Below, in pieces: positions 16,230 through 24,161 of a stretch of DNA of 64,000 nt. Below the pieces are notes generated by a model that did no database searches, was not told where the DNA came from, and worked only from the letters and a program-made list of their open reading frames with translations. Source of the stretch: Alistipes provencensis (GTDB lineage: Bacteria > Bacteroidota > Bacteroidia > Bacteroidales > Rikenellaceae); NCBI RefSeq assembly GCF_900083545.1, contig NZ_LT559262.1, positions 2,017,673 through 2,081,672 of the forward strand, read 5' to 3'. How positions within the stretch are numbered: position 1 is the first letter of the stretch; each line of letters begins with the position of its first letter. Made by a program: the position numbers and the translations under genes.

Positions 16230-16365
16230 TTTCGGCCGCTGTATTTGCCGCCTGCGGCGCCACCCGGCTAAAAGCCGGGATAGAGGGGCGATGGCTCAGT
16301 TGTCGGGGCTCAGACCCGATCTGCGCTACCACTTCTAAAAGCCGTTTCTTAAACGGCCTCGGGGA
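16230..16365 (-). repeat. dispersed hairpin repeat, copy A
   Basis: Three stem-loops in the gap between the permease genes: GCCGTTT/AAACGGC (16341-16357), CCCGGCT/AGCCGGG (16263-16279) and GCCGC/GCGGC (16247-16258). Read on the minus strand, the order, the spacing and the linker (CTTTTAGAAGTGGTAGCGCA) match copy B at 62565-62700. It is non-coding and lies inside an operon, so it may affect the level of the distal genes. Confidence 0.7.
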
Positions 16366-16397
16366 GGGAGATGGCATACGTTTCGCGCGGTCGGTCG

Positions 16398-17489
16398 TTA
16401 TTCCAACTTGTCGTTGAACTTCCGGAGTGCCGCCACGATCAGCAGGGCGGTCATCGCCGCGAGGATCGAGAACTCCCGGAGCACGGCCCCGAACGGCAGT
16501 CCCTCGATCATCAGCTTGCGCACGGCGTCGATGTACCAGCGGGTCGGGATGATGCAGGAGATCGGTTGCAGGACCTTCGGCATGTTCTCGACCGGGAATG
16601 CCAGTCCCGAGAACATGATGATCGGGAGCAGGATCAGCATGCCCGAGATAATCAGGGCCGTGGCCTGCCGGTCGGCGAAGGTGGAGATCAGCAGTCCGAA
16701 GGCCAATGAGAGGGCGAGGTAGAGCATCGACAGCCCGATGATCGCCCCGAGGTTGCCCGACAGGGGCACGTCGAGGACGAAGCGCGCCAGTAGCAGGATC
16801 GTCGCAAGGTTGAAACACGAGAGCGCGAAGTAGGGGATCATTTTGGCCAGCACGATCTTCAGCGGCCGCACGGGCGACACCAGCAGCACCTCCATCGTCC
16901 CGGTCTCCTTCTCGCGGACGATCGACACGGAGGTCATCATGGCGCAGATCAGGATGAAGATCATGCCCATGATGCCCGGCACGAAGTTGTACGAACTCTT
17001 CATCTGGGGGTTGAACAGCAGGTGGGTCCCGGGGGCCTGTATGCCCGGCATGTCGGCCAGCAGGACGCTTGTCAGGTAACCGGCCCCGGCCGACGCCGTG
17101 TTGGTGTTCGAGGCGTCGAATACGAGCTGCACGGCCGGTTCCGCCGCGAGGCCCTGCTTCAGCGCTTCGGTCTGCCGGTCGTAATCTTCGGCGAACACGA
17201 CGACGGCGTCGGCATCGCCCCGGCGCAGGGTGCGGTCGATTTCCGTCCCCGCGATGTAGCCCCGGAACGTGAAATAGGGGTTGGCCGCAACGCGCTCGAC
17301 GGCCTGCCGGATTGCCTCGGTCGGATGCGGGGCTACCGCGGCCACGTCGATGTTGCTGACCTCGGTGTTCATGGCGAATCCGAACAGGAGCACCTGCACC
17401 ACGGGCATCAGCAGGACGATCAGCATCGTTCGCGGGTCGCGCACGATGTGAAGCGCCTCTTTTTTGACGAATGACAGGAAACCGCCCAT
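16398..17489 (-). CDS. ABC-2 type transporter permease (first)
   Basis: A 363-residue inner-membrane permease, paralogous in layout to the next gene. The start at 17489 (MGGFLSFVKKEALHIVRDPR) is chosen over a longer frame because it lies one base after the upstream ATPase stop codon. One N-terminal helix (about 22-42), a periplasmic loop (45-180) and five further helices follow; VREKETGTMEVLLVSPVRPL is the conserved coupling motif. It pairs with the second permease and the two ATPases. The arrangement matches E. coli YbhG-YbhF-YbhS-YbhR, except that YbhF is a single two-domain ATPase there. Confidence 0.92.
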   Translation of the reverse strand: MGGFLSFVKKEALHIVRDPRTMLIVLLMPVVQVLLFGFAMNTEVSNIDVAAVAPHPTEAIRQAVERVAANPYFTFRGYIAGTEIDRTLRRGDADAVVVFAEDYDRQTEALKQGLAAEPAVQLVFDASNTNTASAGAGYLTSVLLADMPGIQAPGTHLLFNPQMKSSYNFVPGIMGMIFILICAMMTSVSIVREKETGTMEVLLVSPVRPLKIVLAKMIPYFALSCFNLATILLLARFVLDVPLSGNLGAIIGLSMLYLALSLAFGLLISTFADRQATALIISGMLILLPIIMFSGLAFPVENMPKVLQPISCIIPTRWYIDAVRKLMIEGLPFGAVLREFSILAAMTALLIVAALRKFNDKLE

Positions 17490-17490
17490 A

Positions 17491-18234
17491 TTATTCGGTG
17501 CGTTTGGCGCCGCGGGCCAGCGTGCGGAAGACTTCGTCCATCGACCCTGCGGCAAATTGTTTTTTCAGCTCGGCCGGGGCTCCCAGCGCCCGTACCTGCC
17601 CGTCGACCATGATCGACACGCGCGAGCAGTATTCGGCCTCGTCCATGTAGTGCGTCGTGACGAAGACGGTCGTGCCTCCGGCGGCGGCTTCGTAGATCAG
17701 CTCCCAGAACTGGCGGCGCGTCACGGGATCGACGCCTCCGGTCGGTTCGTCGAGGAACACCACCTCGGGACGGTGGAGCGTCGCTACCAAGAAGGCCAGC
17801 TTCTGCTTCCATCCCAGCGGCAGGGAGCCCACCAGCGTGTCGGCCTCGCGGCGGAACTGCAGCCGGTTGAGCAGCGTCACGGCGCGCCGCAGCATCTCGC
17901 GGCGCGTGAGGGAGTAAATGCCGGCGTAAAGGCGGATGTTTTCCAGCACGGTGAGGTCGTCGTAGAGCGAGAACCGCTGGCTCATGTAGCCGATATGACG
18001 TTTGATCTGCTCGCCCTGACGCATCACGTCGAACCCGGCGACGGTGCCGCTGCCCGATGTGGGGTAGCTCAGCCCGCAGAGCATCCGCATCGCCGTGGTC
18101 TTCCCGGCGCCGTTCGCCCCGAGGAATCCGAAGATCTCCCCGCGGGCCACGTCGAAGGTGATGCGGTCGACGGCCACGAAGTCGCCGAACCGCTTGGTCA
18201 GCTCCCGGACGGATATGATGGGGTCATTGTTCAT
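17491..18234 (-). CDS. ABC transporter ATP-binding protein (second of pair)
   Basis: A 247-residue cytoplasmic ATPase. Walker A is GANGAGKTT (residue about 40), Walker B VVFLDEP near 160, then a D-loop and an H-loop histidine in VFVTTHYMDEAE. The signature region reads VGSLPLGWKQKL instead of LSGGQ, so this half may hydrolyse ATP at one degenerate site. The start overlaps the end of the upstream ATPase by 11 bp, suggesting translational coupling. It is expected to act as a heterodimer with that ATPase, equivalent to one half of the fused YbhF. Confidence 0.93.
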   Translation of the reverse strand: MNNDPIISVRELTKRFGDFVAVDRITFDVARGEIFGFLGANGAGKTTAMRMLCGLSYPTSGSGTVAGFDVMRQGEQIKRHIGYMSQRFSLYDDLTVLENIRLYAGIYSLTRREMLRRAVTLLNRLQFRREADTLVGSLPLGWKQKLAFLVATLHRPEVVFLDEPTGGVDPVTRRQFWELIYEAAAGGTTVFVTTHYMDEAEYCSRVSIMVDGQVRALGAPAELKKQFAAGSMDEVFRTLARGAKRTE

Positions 18235-19144
18235 GGTGCATCAGTTTGATGAATACGTCTTCGATCCCGGCCTCGGCGGGACGGATCACGGCGTTGGGGA
18301 AACCCTGCCCGGCCAGTTCGCGGGCAAAGGCCGCGGCGTCGAACCCGTCGGCGGGAATCAGGTGGTGCGCCTCGCCGAAAGGGTAGCACTCGCGGACTCC
18401 TGCCGAGCGGCGGGCGGCCAGCAGCAGTCCGTACATATCCTTGCCCGAAAGCGCATAAAGCGGTTCGTCGAAGCGTCCGACGATCCCCTGCGGGGTGTCG
18501 ATGCCGAGGATTTTCCCGACGTTGCAGAGTGCGATGCGGTCGCAGCGGCGCGCCTCGTCCATGTAGGGCGTCGAAACGAGCATCGAAATGCCTTTCGATT
18601 TCAGTTCGGAGAGCATGTCCCAGAACTCGCTGCGCGATACGGCGTCGACGCCCGTCGTGGGCTCGTCGAGCAGCAGCACCGAGGGGCGGTGGATCAGCGC
18701 ACAGCACAGCGCCAGTTTCTGCTTCATGCCGCCCGAGAGCTTTCCGGCGCGGCGAGTGCGGAAGGGTTCGATCTGGCGGTAGATCGGGGCGATCAGGTCG
18801 CGGTTGGCCGCGGCCCCGACGCCGAACAGCGCGGCGAAGAAGTCGAGATTCTCCTCGACCGAGAGGTCGGGGTAGAGCGAGAACCGCCCGGGCATGTAAC
18901 CCACCCGTCGGCGGATTTCGCGGTAGTCGGCGACGATGTCGCAGCCGTCGACCGACGCCGTGCCCCCGTCGGGGTTAATCAGCGTCGTGAGCAGTCGGAA
19001 CAGCGTGGTTTTGCCCGCGCCGTCGGGGCCGATCAGCCCGAACAGTTCGCCCCGGGCGACCTCGAACGTCACGTTGTCGAGCGCCGTCAGCGTCCCGTAG
19101 CGTTTGGTGAGGCCCGCGGTCTCTATGGCGTTGCGTGCGGCCAT
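18224..19144 (-). CDS. ABC transporter ATP-binding protein (first of pair)
   Basis: A 306-residue ATPase. Walker A is GPDGAGKTT, the signature KLSGGMKQKLALCCAL is intact, Walker B is VLLLDEP, followed by TTGVDAVSR. The C-terminal 80 residues form an extra regulatory-type tail. The partner is the second ATPase, whose signature is degenerate; asymmetric pairs of this kind are known among ABC exporters. It starts 16 bp after the adaptor gene, in the same operon. Confidence 0.93.
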   Translation of the reverse strand: MAARNAIETAGLTKRYGTLTALDNVTFEVARGELFGLIGPDGAGKTTLFRLLTTLINPDGGTASVDGCDIVADYREIRRRVGYMPGRFSLYPDLSVEENLDFFAALFGVGAAANRDLIAPIYRQIEPFRTRRAGKLSGGMKQKLALCCALIHRPSVLLLDEPTTGVDAVSRSEFWDMLSELKSKGISMLVSTPYMDEARRCDRIALCNVGKILGIDTPQGIVGRFDEPLYALSGKDMYGLLLAARRSAGVRECYPFGEAHHLIPADGFDAAAFARELAGQGFPNAVIRPAEAGIEDVFIKLMHHEQ

Positions 19145-19160
19145 GTCAGCGTCCTCCGGT

Positions 19161-20048
19161 TCAGAGTTTGACTTCGCCGTAAAGGCCGATCTTCAGCCGC
19201 CCGTCGTTTTCGACGGCGATCTTCACGGCATAGACCAGATTGGCCCGCGAATCGCGCGTCTGGATCGTCTTGGGCGTGAATTCGCTCTCCGAGGCGATCC
19301 ACACGATGCGCCCCGGATAGTCGATGCGGCTGTCGCCGCCGAAATCGGCCGTGACGGTCACCTCCTGCCCGAGTTTCAGCGCGGCCAGTTGGTCCGAGGT
19401 GAAGTAGGCGTGCAGGTAGATGCGGTCCAGATCGGCGACCTTCATCAGCGGACGTCCCACCGACGCCAGTTCTCCGGCTTCGCTGTATTTGGCCAGCACG
19501 GTCCCCGCGACGGGCGACGCGATGCGGCATTTGGCCAGTTGGTCTTCGATCCGGGCGATCTGCAATTCGATGGACGAGGAGTTCTCGTCGATCGACGCGG
19601 CGTTGTTGCGGAGCGTCGAGAGCTGGGCCTCCAACTGTCCGTCCAGCACCTTGATCTGGGCGTCGATGTCATCGAGCTGTTTGGTCGTGGCGGCGCCGTC
19701 CCGCAGCAGGTTCTCCACGCGGCGGCGTTCGGTCTGCTGCTTGGCGATCTGCTCGCGCAGCGATGCGACCTGTTTGGCGATGTCGGGGCGGTTGCTGACG
19801 ACCGAGGCCCGCTGGCGCTCCAACTGCAACTTTTGCAGATAGAGCTGCACGGTGTCGATGGCGCCGACCTGCCTGCCGGCTTCCAGCCGGTCGCCCTCCT
19901 CGGCGTCGAACCGCAGGATGCGCCCTGCGGCTTCGGCCGAGACGACCACCTCCGTGGCCTCGAAAGTTCCCGTGGCGTCGAAATCCCCGTTGCGGCCGCA
20001 GGCGGCGGCAAGGAGCGGCAGGGTGCAGCAGATGAATATGCGTTTCAT
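19161..20048 (-). CDS. HlyD/YbhG-like periplasmic adaptor lipoprotein
   Basis: A 295-residue membrane-fusion protein that would bridge the ABC permeases and TolC. Signal peptide MKRIFICCTLPLLAAAC ends in a lipobox (cysteine 17). The lipoyl half-motifs are split around a long coiled-coil hairpin (residues about 65-180, rich in Glu, Lys, Arg and Leu); the second half-motif reads ASPVAGTVLAKYSEAGELAS, and a beta-barrel domain follows. The order TetR-TolC-adaptor-ATPases-permeases supports a tripartite efflux role. The lipid anchor would place it in the inner or outer membrane facing the periplasm. Confidence 0.92.
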   Translation of the reverse strand: MKRIFICCTLPLLAAACGRNGDFDATGTFEATEVVVSAEAAGRILRFDAEEGDRLEAGRQVGAIDTVQLYLQKLQLERQRASVVSNRPDIAKQVASLREQIAKQQTERRRVENLLRDGAATTKQLDDIDAQIKVLDGQLEAQLSTLRNNAASIDENSSSIELQIARIEDQLAKCRIASPVAGTVLAKYSEAGELASVGRPLMKVADLDRIYLHAYFTSDQLAALKLGQEVTVTADFGGDSRIDYPGRIVWIASESEFTPKTIQTRDSRANLVYAVKIAVENDGRLKIGLYGEVKL

Positions 20049-20062
20049 AATAGGCGTGATTT

Positions 20063-21349
20063 TTAGCGGTTTATCGTATGTTTGAGCTCGTAGATGGTCT
20101 TCAGGAGTTCGATCTCGCGTGCCGAACGCGCCGTCGCGGCCGTGGCTTCGTCGGTGATCTTCCGCAGCAGGTCGTTGGTGTCGATCACGCCGTTGCGGAG
20201 CTTCGACTCGGCGGCTTCGCGCACCGAGCGGCGTAGGGCCACGATGCGGTCGTCGTCGGCGAGGGCTTTCCGCAGACGGGCGATGTCGCCGTTCTCCTCG
20301 GTCGTCTGCAACCGGGTGTTGAAGAGGAAGATATCCCGCTGCACCTCGACCTGCGCTTTAGCCGTGCGCAGTTTGGCCAGCGAATTCTTCCGGGTGTAGT
20401 AGGCCCCGAAGTTCCACGACATCTTCACGCCCACCATTGCGTTCCACGACCAGTCCGACGACATCATACTTTGGAAATAGTCCATCCCCGGATAGCCGTA
20501 ATACCCCTGCGCAAAGAGCCCGAAGCGCGGGCGGGTCGCCGATTTGACCAGCCGTTCCTGCGCCGTGAGCTTGTCGGCCGTGGCGTCGAACAACGCCAGC
20601 TCGGGGCGCGCCGGTTCGAATGAACGGGGTTCGGCGACATCGGGCCGTGTGAGCGGCTCGTCGCCCAGCGGCCGGCCGATGAAGACGGAGAGCATCCGGC
20701 GGTAGCTTTCGCGCGAGGCCGTGACCTGCGTCAACTGCTGGTTGACGGTCAGCAGTTCGGCTTCCACGGCGTCGGCGTCGGTCTGCATCGCCACGCCGTT
20801 CCGTTGCAGGGCGCGCACCTTTTCGAGGTTGCTGCGCAGCAGGTCCAACGTGAGGGAGGTCTGCGCGATCCGCTCGTCGAGGAGCAGGATGCCGAAAAAG
20901 AGGTTGTCCACACGCCCCTGCAACGCATAGAGGTCCACATCCGCCGAGCGCGTCTGTTCTTCGGCTTCGGCTCGGGCGATGCGCTTGTCGGCCTCCGATC
21001 TGCCGCCGTCCCAGAGGGTCTGGTTCAGCTCGAGGGCGACTTTGTACTGGTCCTTGTTCATGCCGGGCATGTCGATCCCCTGCTGGGAGAGCATGCCCGC
21101 GAGGGCGTCCGGGAACGAGGGGACTTCGGTCTGCCAAGTGGCCTGCGCCGCCAGCGAGAGCTGCGGCAGCCACGCGCGGCGGGCGTTCGACAGGGTGTAC
21201 TCCTCGGTCCGGCGCACGAGGTCGTACTGCCGGATTTCGGGGTAGTGCTCGCGGGCCAGCCGGCGGCACTCGTCGAGTGTCACCTGTGCGCCGGCCGAAA
21301 GTCCGGCCAGCAGGCATCCGCATAAGAGGGCGATTCGTTTCATGGTCAT
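20063..21349 (-). CDS. TolC-family outer-membrane efflux protein
   Basis: A 428-residue outer-membrane channel protein. Two near-adjacent starts exist (21349 and 21343); the second begins the signal peptide MKRIALLCGCLLAGLSAGAQ directly, the first overlaps the TetR stop as ATGA. The mature part starts VTLDECRRLAREHYPEI and shows the duplicated helical repeats of the family, including QVEVQRDIFLF near residue 330. It forms a trimeric duct through periplasm and outer membrane for the co-encoded ABC exporter. Its coupling by overlap to the TetR gene suggests co-regulation. Confidence 0.93.
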   Translation of the reverse strand: MTMKRIALLCGCLLAGLSAGAQVTLDECRRLAREHYPEIRQYDLVRRTEEYTLSNARRAWLPQLSLAAQATWQTEVPSFPDALAGMLSQQGIDMPGMNKDQYKVALELNQTLWDGGRSEADKRIARAEAEEQTRSADVDLYALQGRVDNLFFGILLLDERIAQTSLTLDLLRSNLEKVRALQRNGVAMQTDADAVEAELLTVNQQLTQVTASRESYRRMLSVFIGRPLGDEPLTRPDVAEPRSFEPARPELALFDATADKLTAQERLVKSATRPRFGLFAQGYYGYPGMDYFQSMMSSDWSWNAMVGVKMSWNFGAYYTRKNSLAKLRTAKAQVEVQRDIFLFNTRLQTTEENGDIARLRKALADDDRIVALRRSVREAAESKLRNGVIDTNDLLRKITDEATAATARSAREIELLKTIYELKHTINR

Positions 21350-21969
21350 GCTTTTTTGAGTCGTCGCAGGATGATTTCGGTATTCTCGGCCCTGCGCAGT
21401 TCGAGGAAGCGCTTCCGGTTGCCCGAAAGGTCTCCGAGGATGGGCTCCACGACCGGGAGGGCGATGAACGGGAAGACGTTGAGCGAAATGATGTCCAGCA
21501 GCAGCATCCGGGCGTCGATCGGCTCGGTCTCGCCGCGGGCCGCCGATGCGTCCAGTTCCAGTTGGATGTCGCGCATCAGCGTTTCGGCGATTTCCCGGAC
21601 GCGGCTGCGCATCGACTCGTAGCGTTCGGGGCGCGAAAAGACCTCGTTGACGATGAAGCGCGGCAGGTCGGGGTTCGCCGCGATGAAATCGAAATGGCTT
21701 TCGACGCCGTCGCGGATGCGTTCCGGCAGCGGCAGGTCCGGCTGGCCGAAGGCGGTCAGCACCGACCGGCTCATCAGGCGCATCTTCTCGTCGAGGATGC
21801 GTTCGAATAACTGCTCCTTGGTCCGGAAATAGTAGTGCAGCATGGCGTGCGTCACACCCGCCGCTTCGGCGATCGAGGTCGTGCGCGCTCCTGCGAACCC
21901 TTTGTTGAGGAACTCCTGCTCGGCGGCTTCCAGAATCGCCTGTTCCTTGTTCCGTGCCGGTTTTGTCAT
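21346..21969 (-). CDS. TetR/AcrR-family regulator (head of efflux operon)
   Basis: A 207-residue repressor. A classical TetR HTH lies at residues 8-55: EQAILEAAEQEFLNKGFAGA, TSIAEAAGVTHAMLHYYFRT, then KEQLFERIL. The C-terminal ligand domain is helical. It is the first gene of the efflux operon and overlaps tolC by 4 bp. The promoter and a palindrome just downstream of the -7 box (21984-22011) suggest that it represses its own operon and is released by an exported compound; this follows the usual TetR logic and is inferred. The inducer is unknown. Confidence 0.93.
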   Translation of the reverse strand: MTKPARNKEQAILEAAEQEFLNKGFAGARTTSIAEAAGVTHAMLHYYFRTKEQLFERILDEKMRLMSRSVLTAFGQPDLPLPERIRDGVESHFDFIAANPDLPRFIVNEVFSRPERYESMRSRVREIAETLMRDIQLELDASAARGETEPIDARMLLLDIISLNVFPFIALPVVEPILGDLSGNRKRFLELRRAENTEIILRRLKKA

Positions 21970-21983
21970 GGGCGGCTTGTATT

Positions 21984-22043
21984 AATAACTTTGTTTAACA
22001 ATTTTGTTATTTGCAAATATACAACCGATTTTTTAATATGCAA
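21984..22043 (-). promoter_or_regulatory. efflux-operon promoter with candidate TetR operator
   Basis: On the minus strand TTG (22043-22041), 19 bp, TATATTTG (22021-22014). Downstream, at the likely transcription start, lies TTGTTTAACAA (21991-22001), a perfect 11-bp palindrome, inside outer arms AATAAC (21984-21989) and GTTATT (22006-22011). The position fits steric repression by the divergent-facing TetR. Confidence 0.65.
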
Positions 22044-22080
22044 CAAATTCGGGAAATTCTTTGTACCTTCGCACGTTGAA

Positions 22081-23796
22081 ATGAAAGCATCATTTAAAAA
22101 GACATACGCTTCGCTGGATGCCGATCGGCTGGTGCTTCTGTGGCTTGCCGTGTGGTGGGTGTGCAACCTGCTGCAGGCCGGGCTGACGGAACTGGCCAAC
22201 GATGAGGCTTATTACCACCTATTCGCCGAACGGCTCGCATGGGGGTATTTCGACCATCCGCCGATGACGGCGCTGCTGGTCTGGGCCGGGGAACACCTTT
22301 TCGGCGGCGAACTGGGTGTGCGGTTCTTCTTCACCGTGCTCCAACCTCTTTATCTCTGGATATTGTGGCGCATCGTTCGCCCTGCGGATGCGGACCGCAG
22401 GGATGCGGCGCTGTTCGTAGTGCTTTCGGCCTCGACGCTGATGCTTCAGCTCTACGGTTTCATCGCCGTACCCGACGGGCCGCTGATGCTCACCGCAGCG
22501 CTGTTCCTGCTGACATTCAAGTGGTTTACCGAAGGCCGCCGCATGGCGTGGCTCTGGATGGGCGTCGCCATGGCGCTGATGGCTTACAGCAAGTACCACG
22601 GTGCGCTGGTGGTTCTCTTCGCGCTGGCGGTGACCCCCCCCCGCCAACTGCTGCGTCCCTCGCTATACCTGAGCGGGGCCGTGGCCCTGCTGCTGCTCGT
22701 GCCGCACCTCGTGTGGCAGTACGACCACGACTGGGCGTCGTTCGCCTACCACCTGTCGGGCCGCAATTCGGTCTTCAAACCCAATTACGTCGTCGAGTTT
22801 CTGGGCAACATGCTCGTCGTCTTCAACCCGTTCCTCGTGCCGCTGTATGTACAGGCGTGGCGGAAAGTGAAGCCGCAGAGCGCCGTCGGACGGGCCCTGA
22901 AACTGCTGCCCGTGGCTTTCATCGGCTTCTTCCTGCTCTCGTCCCTGCGGGGATATGTGCAGCCCCAGTGGGTGATCGTGGCGTGCTTCGGGCTGATTTA
23001 TGTGGTGTTCGCCTACGCGCGGCGCCATCCCCGCACGCGGCGTTATGTGATGTGGGCAGGTGGCGCGACCATCGCGCTGATCGGACTGGTGCGGCTCGAA
23101 ATGATCTTCAATCCGCTGGGCATCCGTTTCGAGGTGTTCGACAACCGCGCGAGCTACGGCGCCATCGCCGAAGCGGCCGGCGGCCGTCCGGTGATCTTCC
23201 GGCAGGGATATGCCGTGGCGGCCAAATATGCGTTCTACACGGGCGGCGAGGCCTATTGCCAGCCCAATATCCGCTATCGCACGCACCAGTGGCAGTTCCG
23301 GGACGACGATTCCCGCTTCACGGGGCGCGAGGTGCTCATCGAATGTCCGGCCGAACCGGTCGATACGACCCGGGAGGTGCGGAGCCTCACGATGGCCAAC
23401 GGCCGCCGGTTCACATGGTTCGTCGACCGGGATTTCCATCCGGTGCGGCTGGTGGACATTGCCGTGACGGGATTGCCCGCTAAGGTGGCCGTGGGCGAGG
23501 AGTTGCGATTGGAGTTGCGGATCACGAACCCTTATCCCTACGACATCGCGGTCGGAGGGGCGGACGTGCAACTGGCGATGCTGTGGAAACACGGGCGTTT
23601 CCGGGTCGACGAGTTCCCGACCGGGGCGCAGTTCACGATCCCGGCGGACGATGTGATGACCCGCACGGTGACCTTCTCCGTGCCGCCGCAACTGGCCGGG
23701 GAGACCTTCGACGTGGGCTTTGCCCTGCGCCGCGAAGGATATACCAATTGGTTTAACGGAAAATCGATCTCGACGGAAGTAGTCGGAAATTTATGA
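22081..23796 (+). CDS. GT39/ArnT-like polyprenyl-phosphate glycosyltransferase
   Basis: A 571-residue integral-membrane glycosyltransferase of the ArnT/PMT type, using polyprenyl-phosphate sugars on the periplasmic side. The first periplasmic loop carries the catalytic pattern NDEAYYHLF followed by YFDHPPMTALLVW. About ten membrane helices occupy residues 15-400; the last 170 residues form a soluble beta domain. The start at 22081 is chosen because the longer frame runs through the divergent promoter region. A C9 run (22634-22642) lies inside codons for TPPR. It overlaps gtrA by 4 bp (ATGA). It may decorate lipid A, capsule or proteins; the acceptor is unknown. Confidence 0.85.
   Translation: MKASFKKTYASLDADRLVLLWLAVWWVCNLLQAGLTELANDEAYYHLFAERLAWGYFDHPPMTALLVWAGEHLFGGELGVRFFFTVLQPLYLWILWRIVRPADADRRDAALFVVLSASTLMLQLYGFIAVPDGPLMLTAALFLLTFKWFTEGRRMAWLWMGVAMALMAYSKYHGALVVLFALAVTPPRQLLRPSLYLSGAVALLLLVPHLVWQYDHDWASFAYHLSGRNSVFKPNYVVEFLGNMLVVFNPFLVPLYVQAWRKVKPQSAVGRALKLLPVAFIGFFLLSSLRGYVQPQWVIVACFGLIYVVFAYARRHPRTRRYVMWAGGATIALIGLVRLEMIFNPLGIRFEVFDNRASYGAIAEAAGGRPVIFRQGYAVAAKYAFYTGGEAYCQPNIRYRTHQWQFRDDDSRFTGREVLIECPAEPVDTTREVRSLTMANGRRFTWFVDRDFHPVRLVDIAVTGLPAKVAVGEELRLELRITNPYPYDIAVGGADVQLAMLWKHGRFRVDEFPTGAQFTIPADDVMTRTVTFSVPPQLAGETFDVGFALRREGYTNWFNGKSISTEVVGNL
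22634..22642 (+). repeat. C9 homopolymer in the GT39 gene
   Basis: Nine C in a row inside the codons for Thr-Pro-Pro-Arg at about residue 187. The frame is open at this length; slippage would truncate the enzyme before its middle. Confidence 0.6.
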
Positions 23797-24161
23797 TAGA
23801 ACAGTTTTTGAAATTTTGCGTAGTCGGCGGCTCGGGCGTCTTCGTCGACTTCGGTGTCACCTATCTTTGCAAGGAGTTCCTGCGGTTGAACAAATATGTG
23901 GCCAACTCGCTGGGATTCCTCTGCGCGTCGACCACGAATTATATCCTGAACCGTATCTGGACGTTCCACGATGAAAATCCCGACATCACGGGCCAGTATC
24001 TCCGTTTTCTGGGCATCGCGGCGATCGGGCTGGTCATCAACAACGCCACGATCTACGTCCTGCACAACCGTTTCCGGCTGAACTTCTACTTTGCGAAGCT
24101 CTTCGCCACCGGGGTGGTGACGTTCTGGAACTTCTTCATGAACTATTTCTTCACGTTTTAA
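23793..24161 (+). CDS. GtrA-family membrane protein
   Basis: A 122-residue protein with four membrane helices (about residues 8-28, 36-55, 70-90 and 98-118), typical of GtrA. GtrA proteins are thought to help move polyprenyl-phosphate sugars across the inner membrane, supplying periplasmic transferases. The pattern FCVVGGSGVFVDFGVTYLC and the TFHDENPD loop fit. It overlaps the GT39 gene by 4 bp, so the two are probably made together. Its stop codon overlaps the stop codon of the convergent GT87-like gene. Confidence 0.9.
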   Translation: MIEQFLKFCVVGGSGVFVDFGVTYLCKEFLRLNKYVANSLGFLCASTTNYILNRIWTFHDENPDITGQYLRFLGIAAIGLVINNATIYVLHNRFRLNFYFAKLFATGVVTFWNFFMNYFFTF

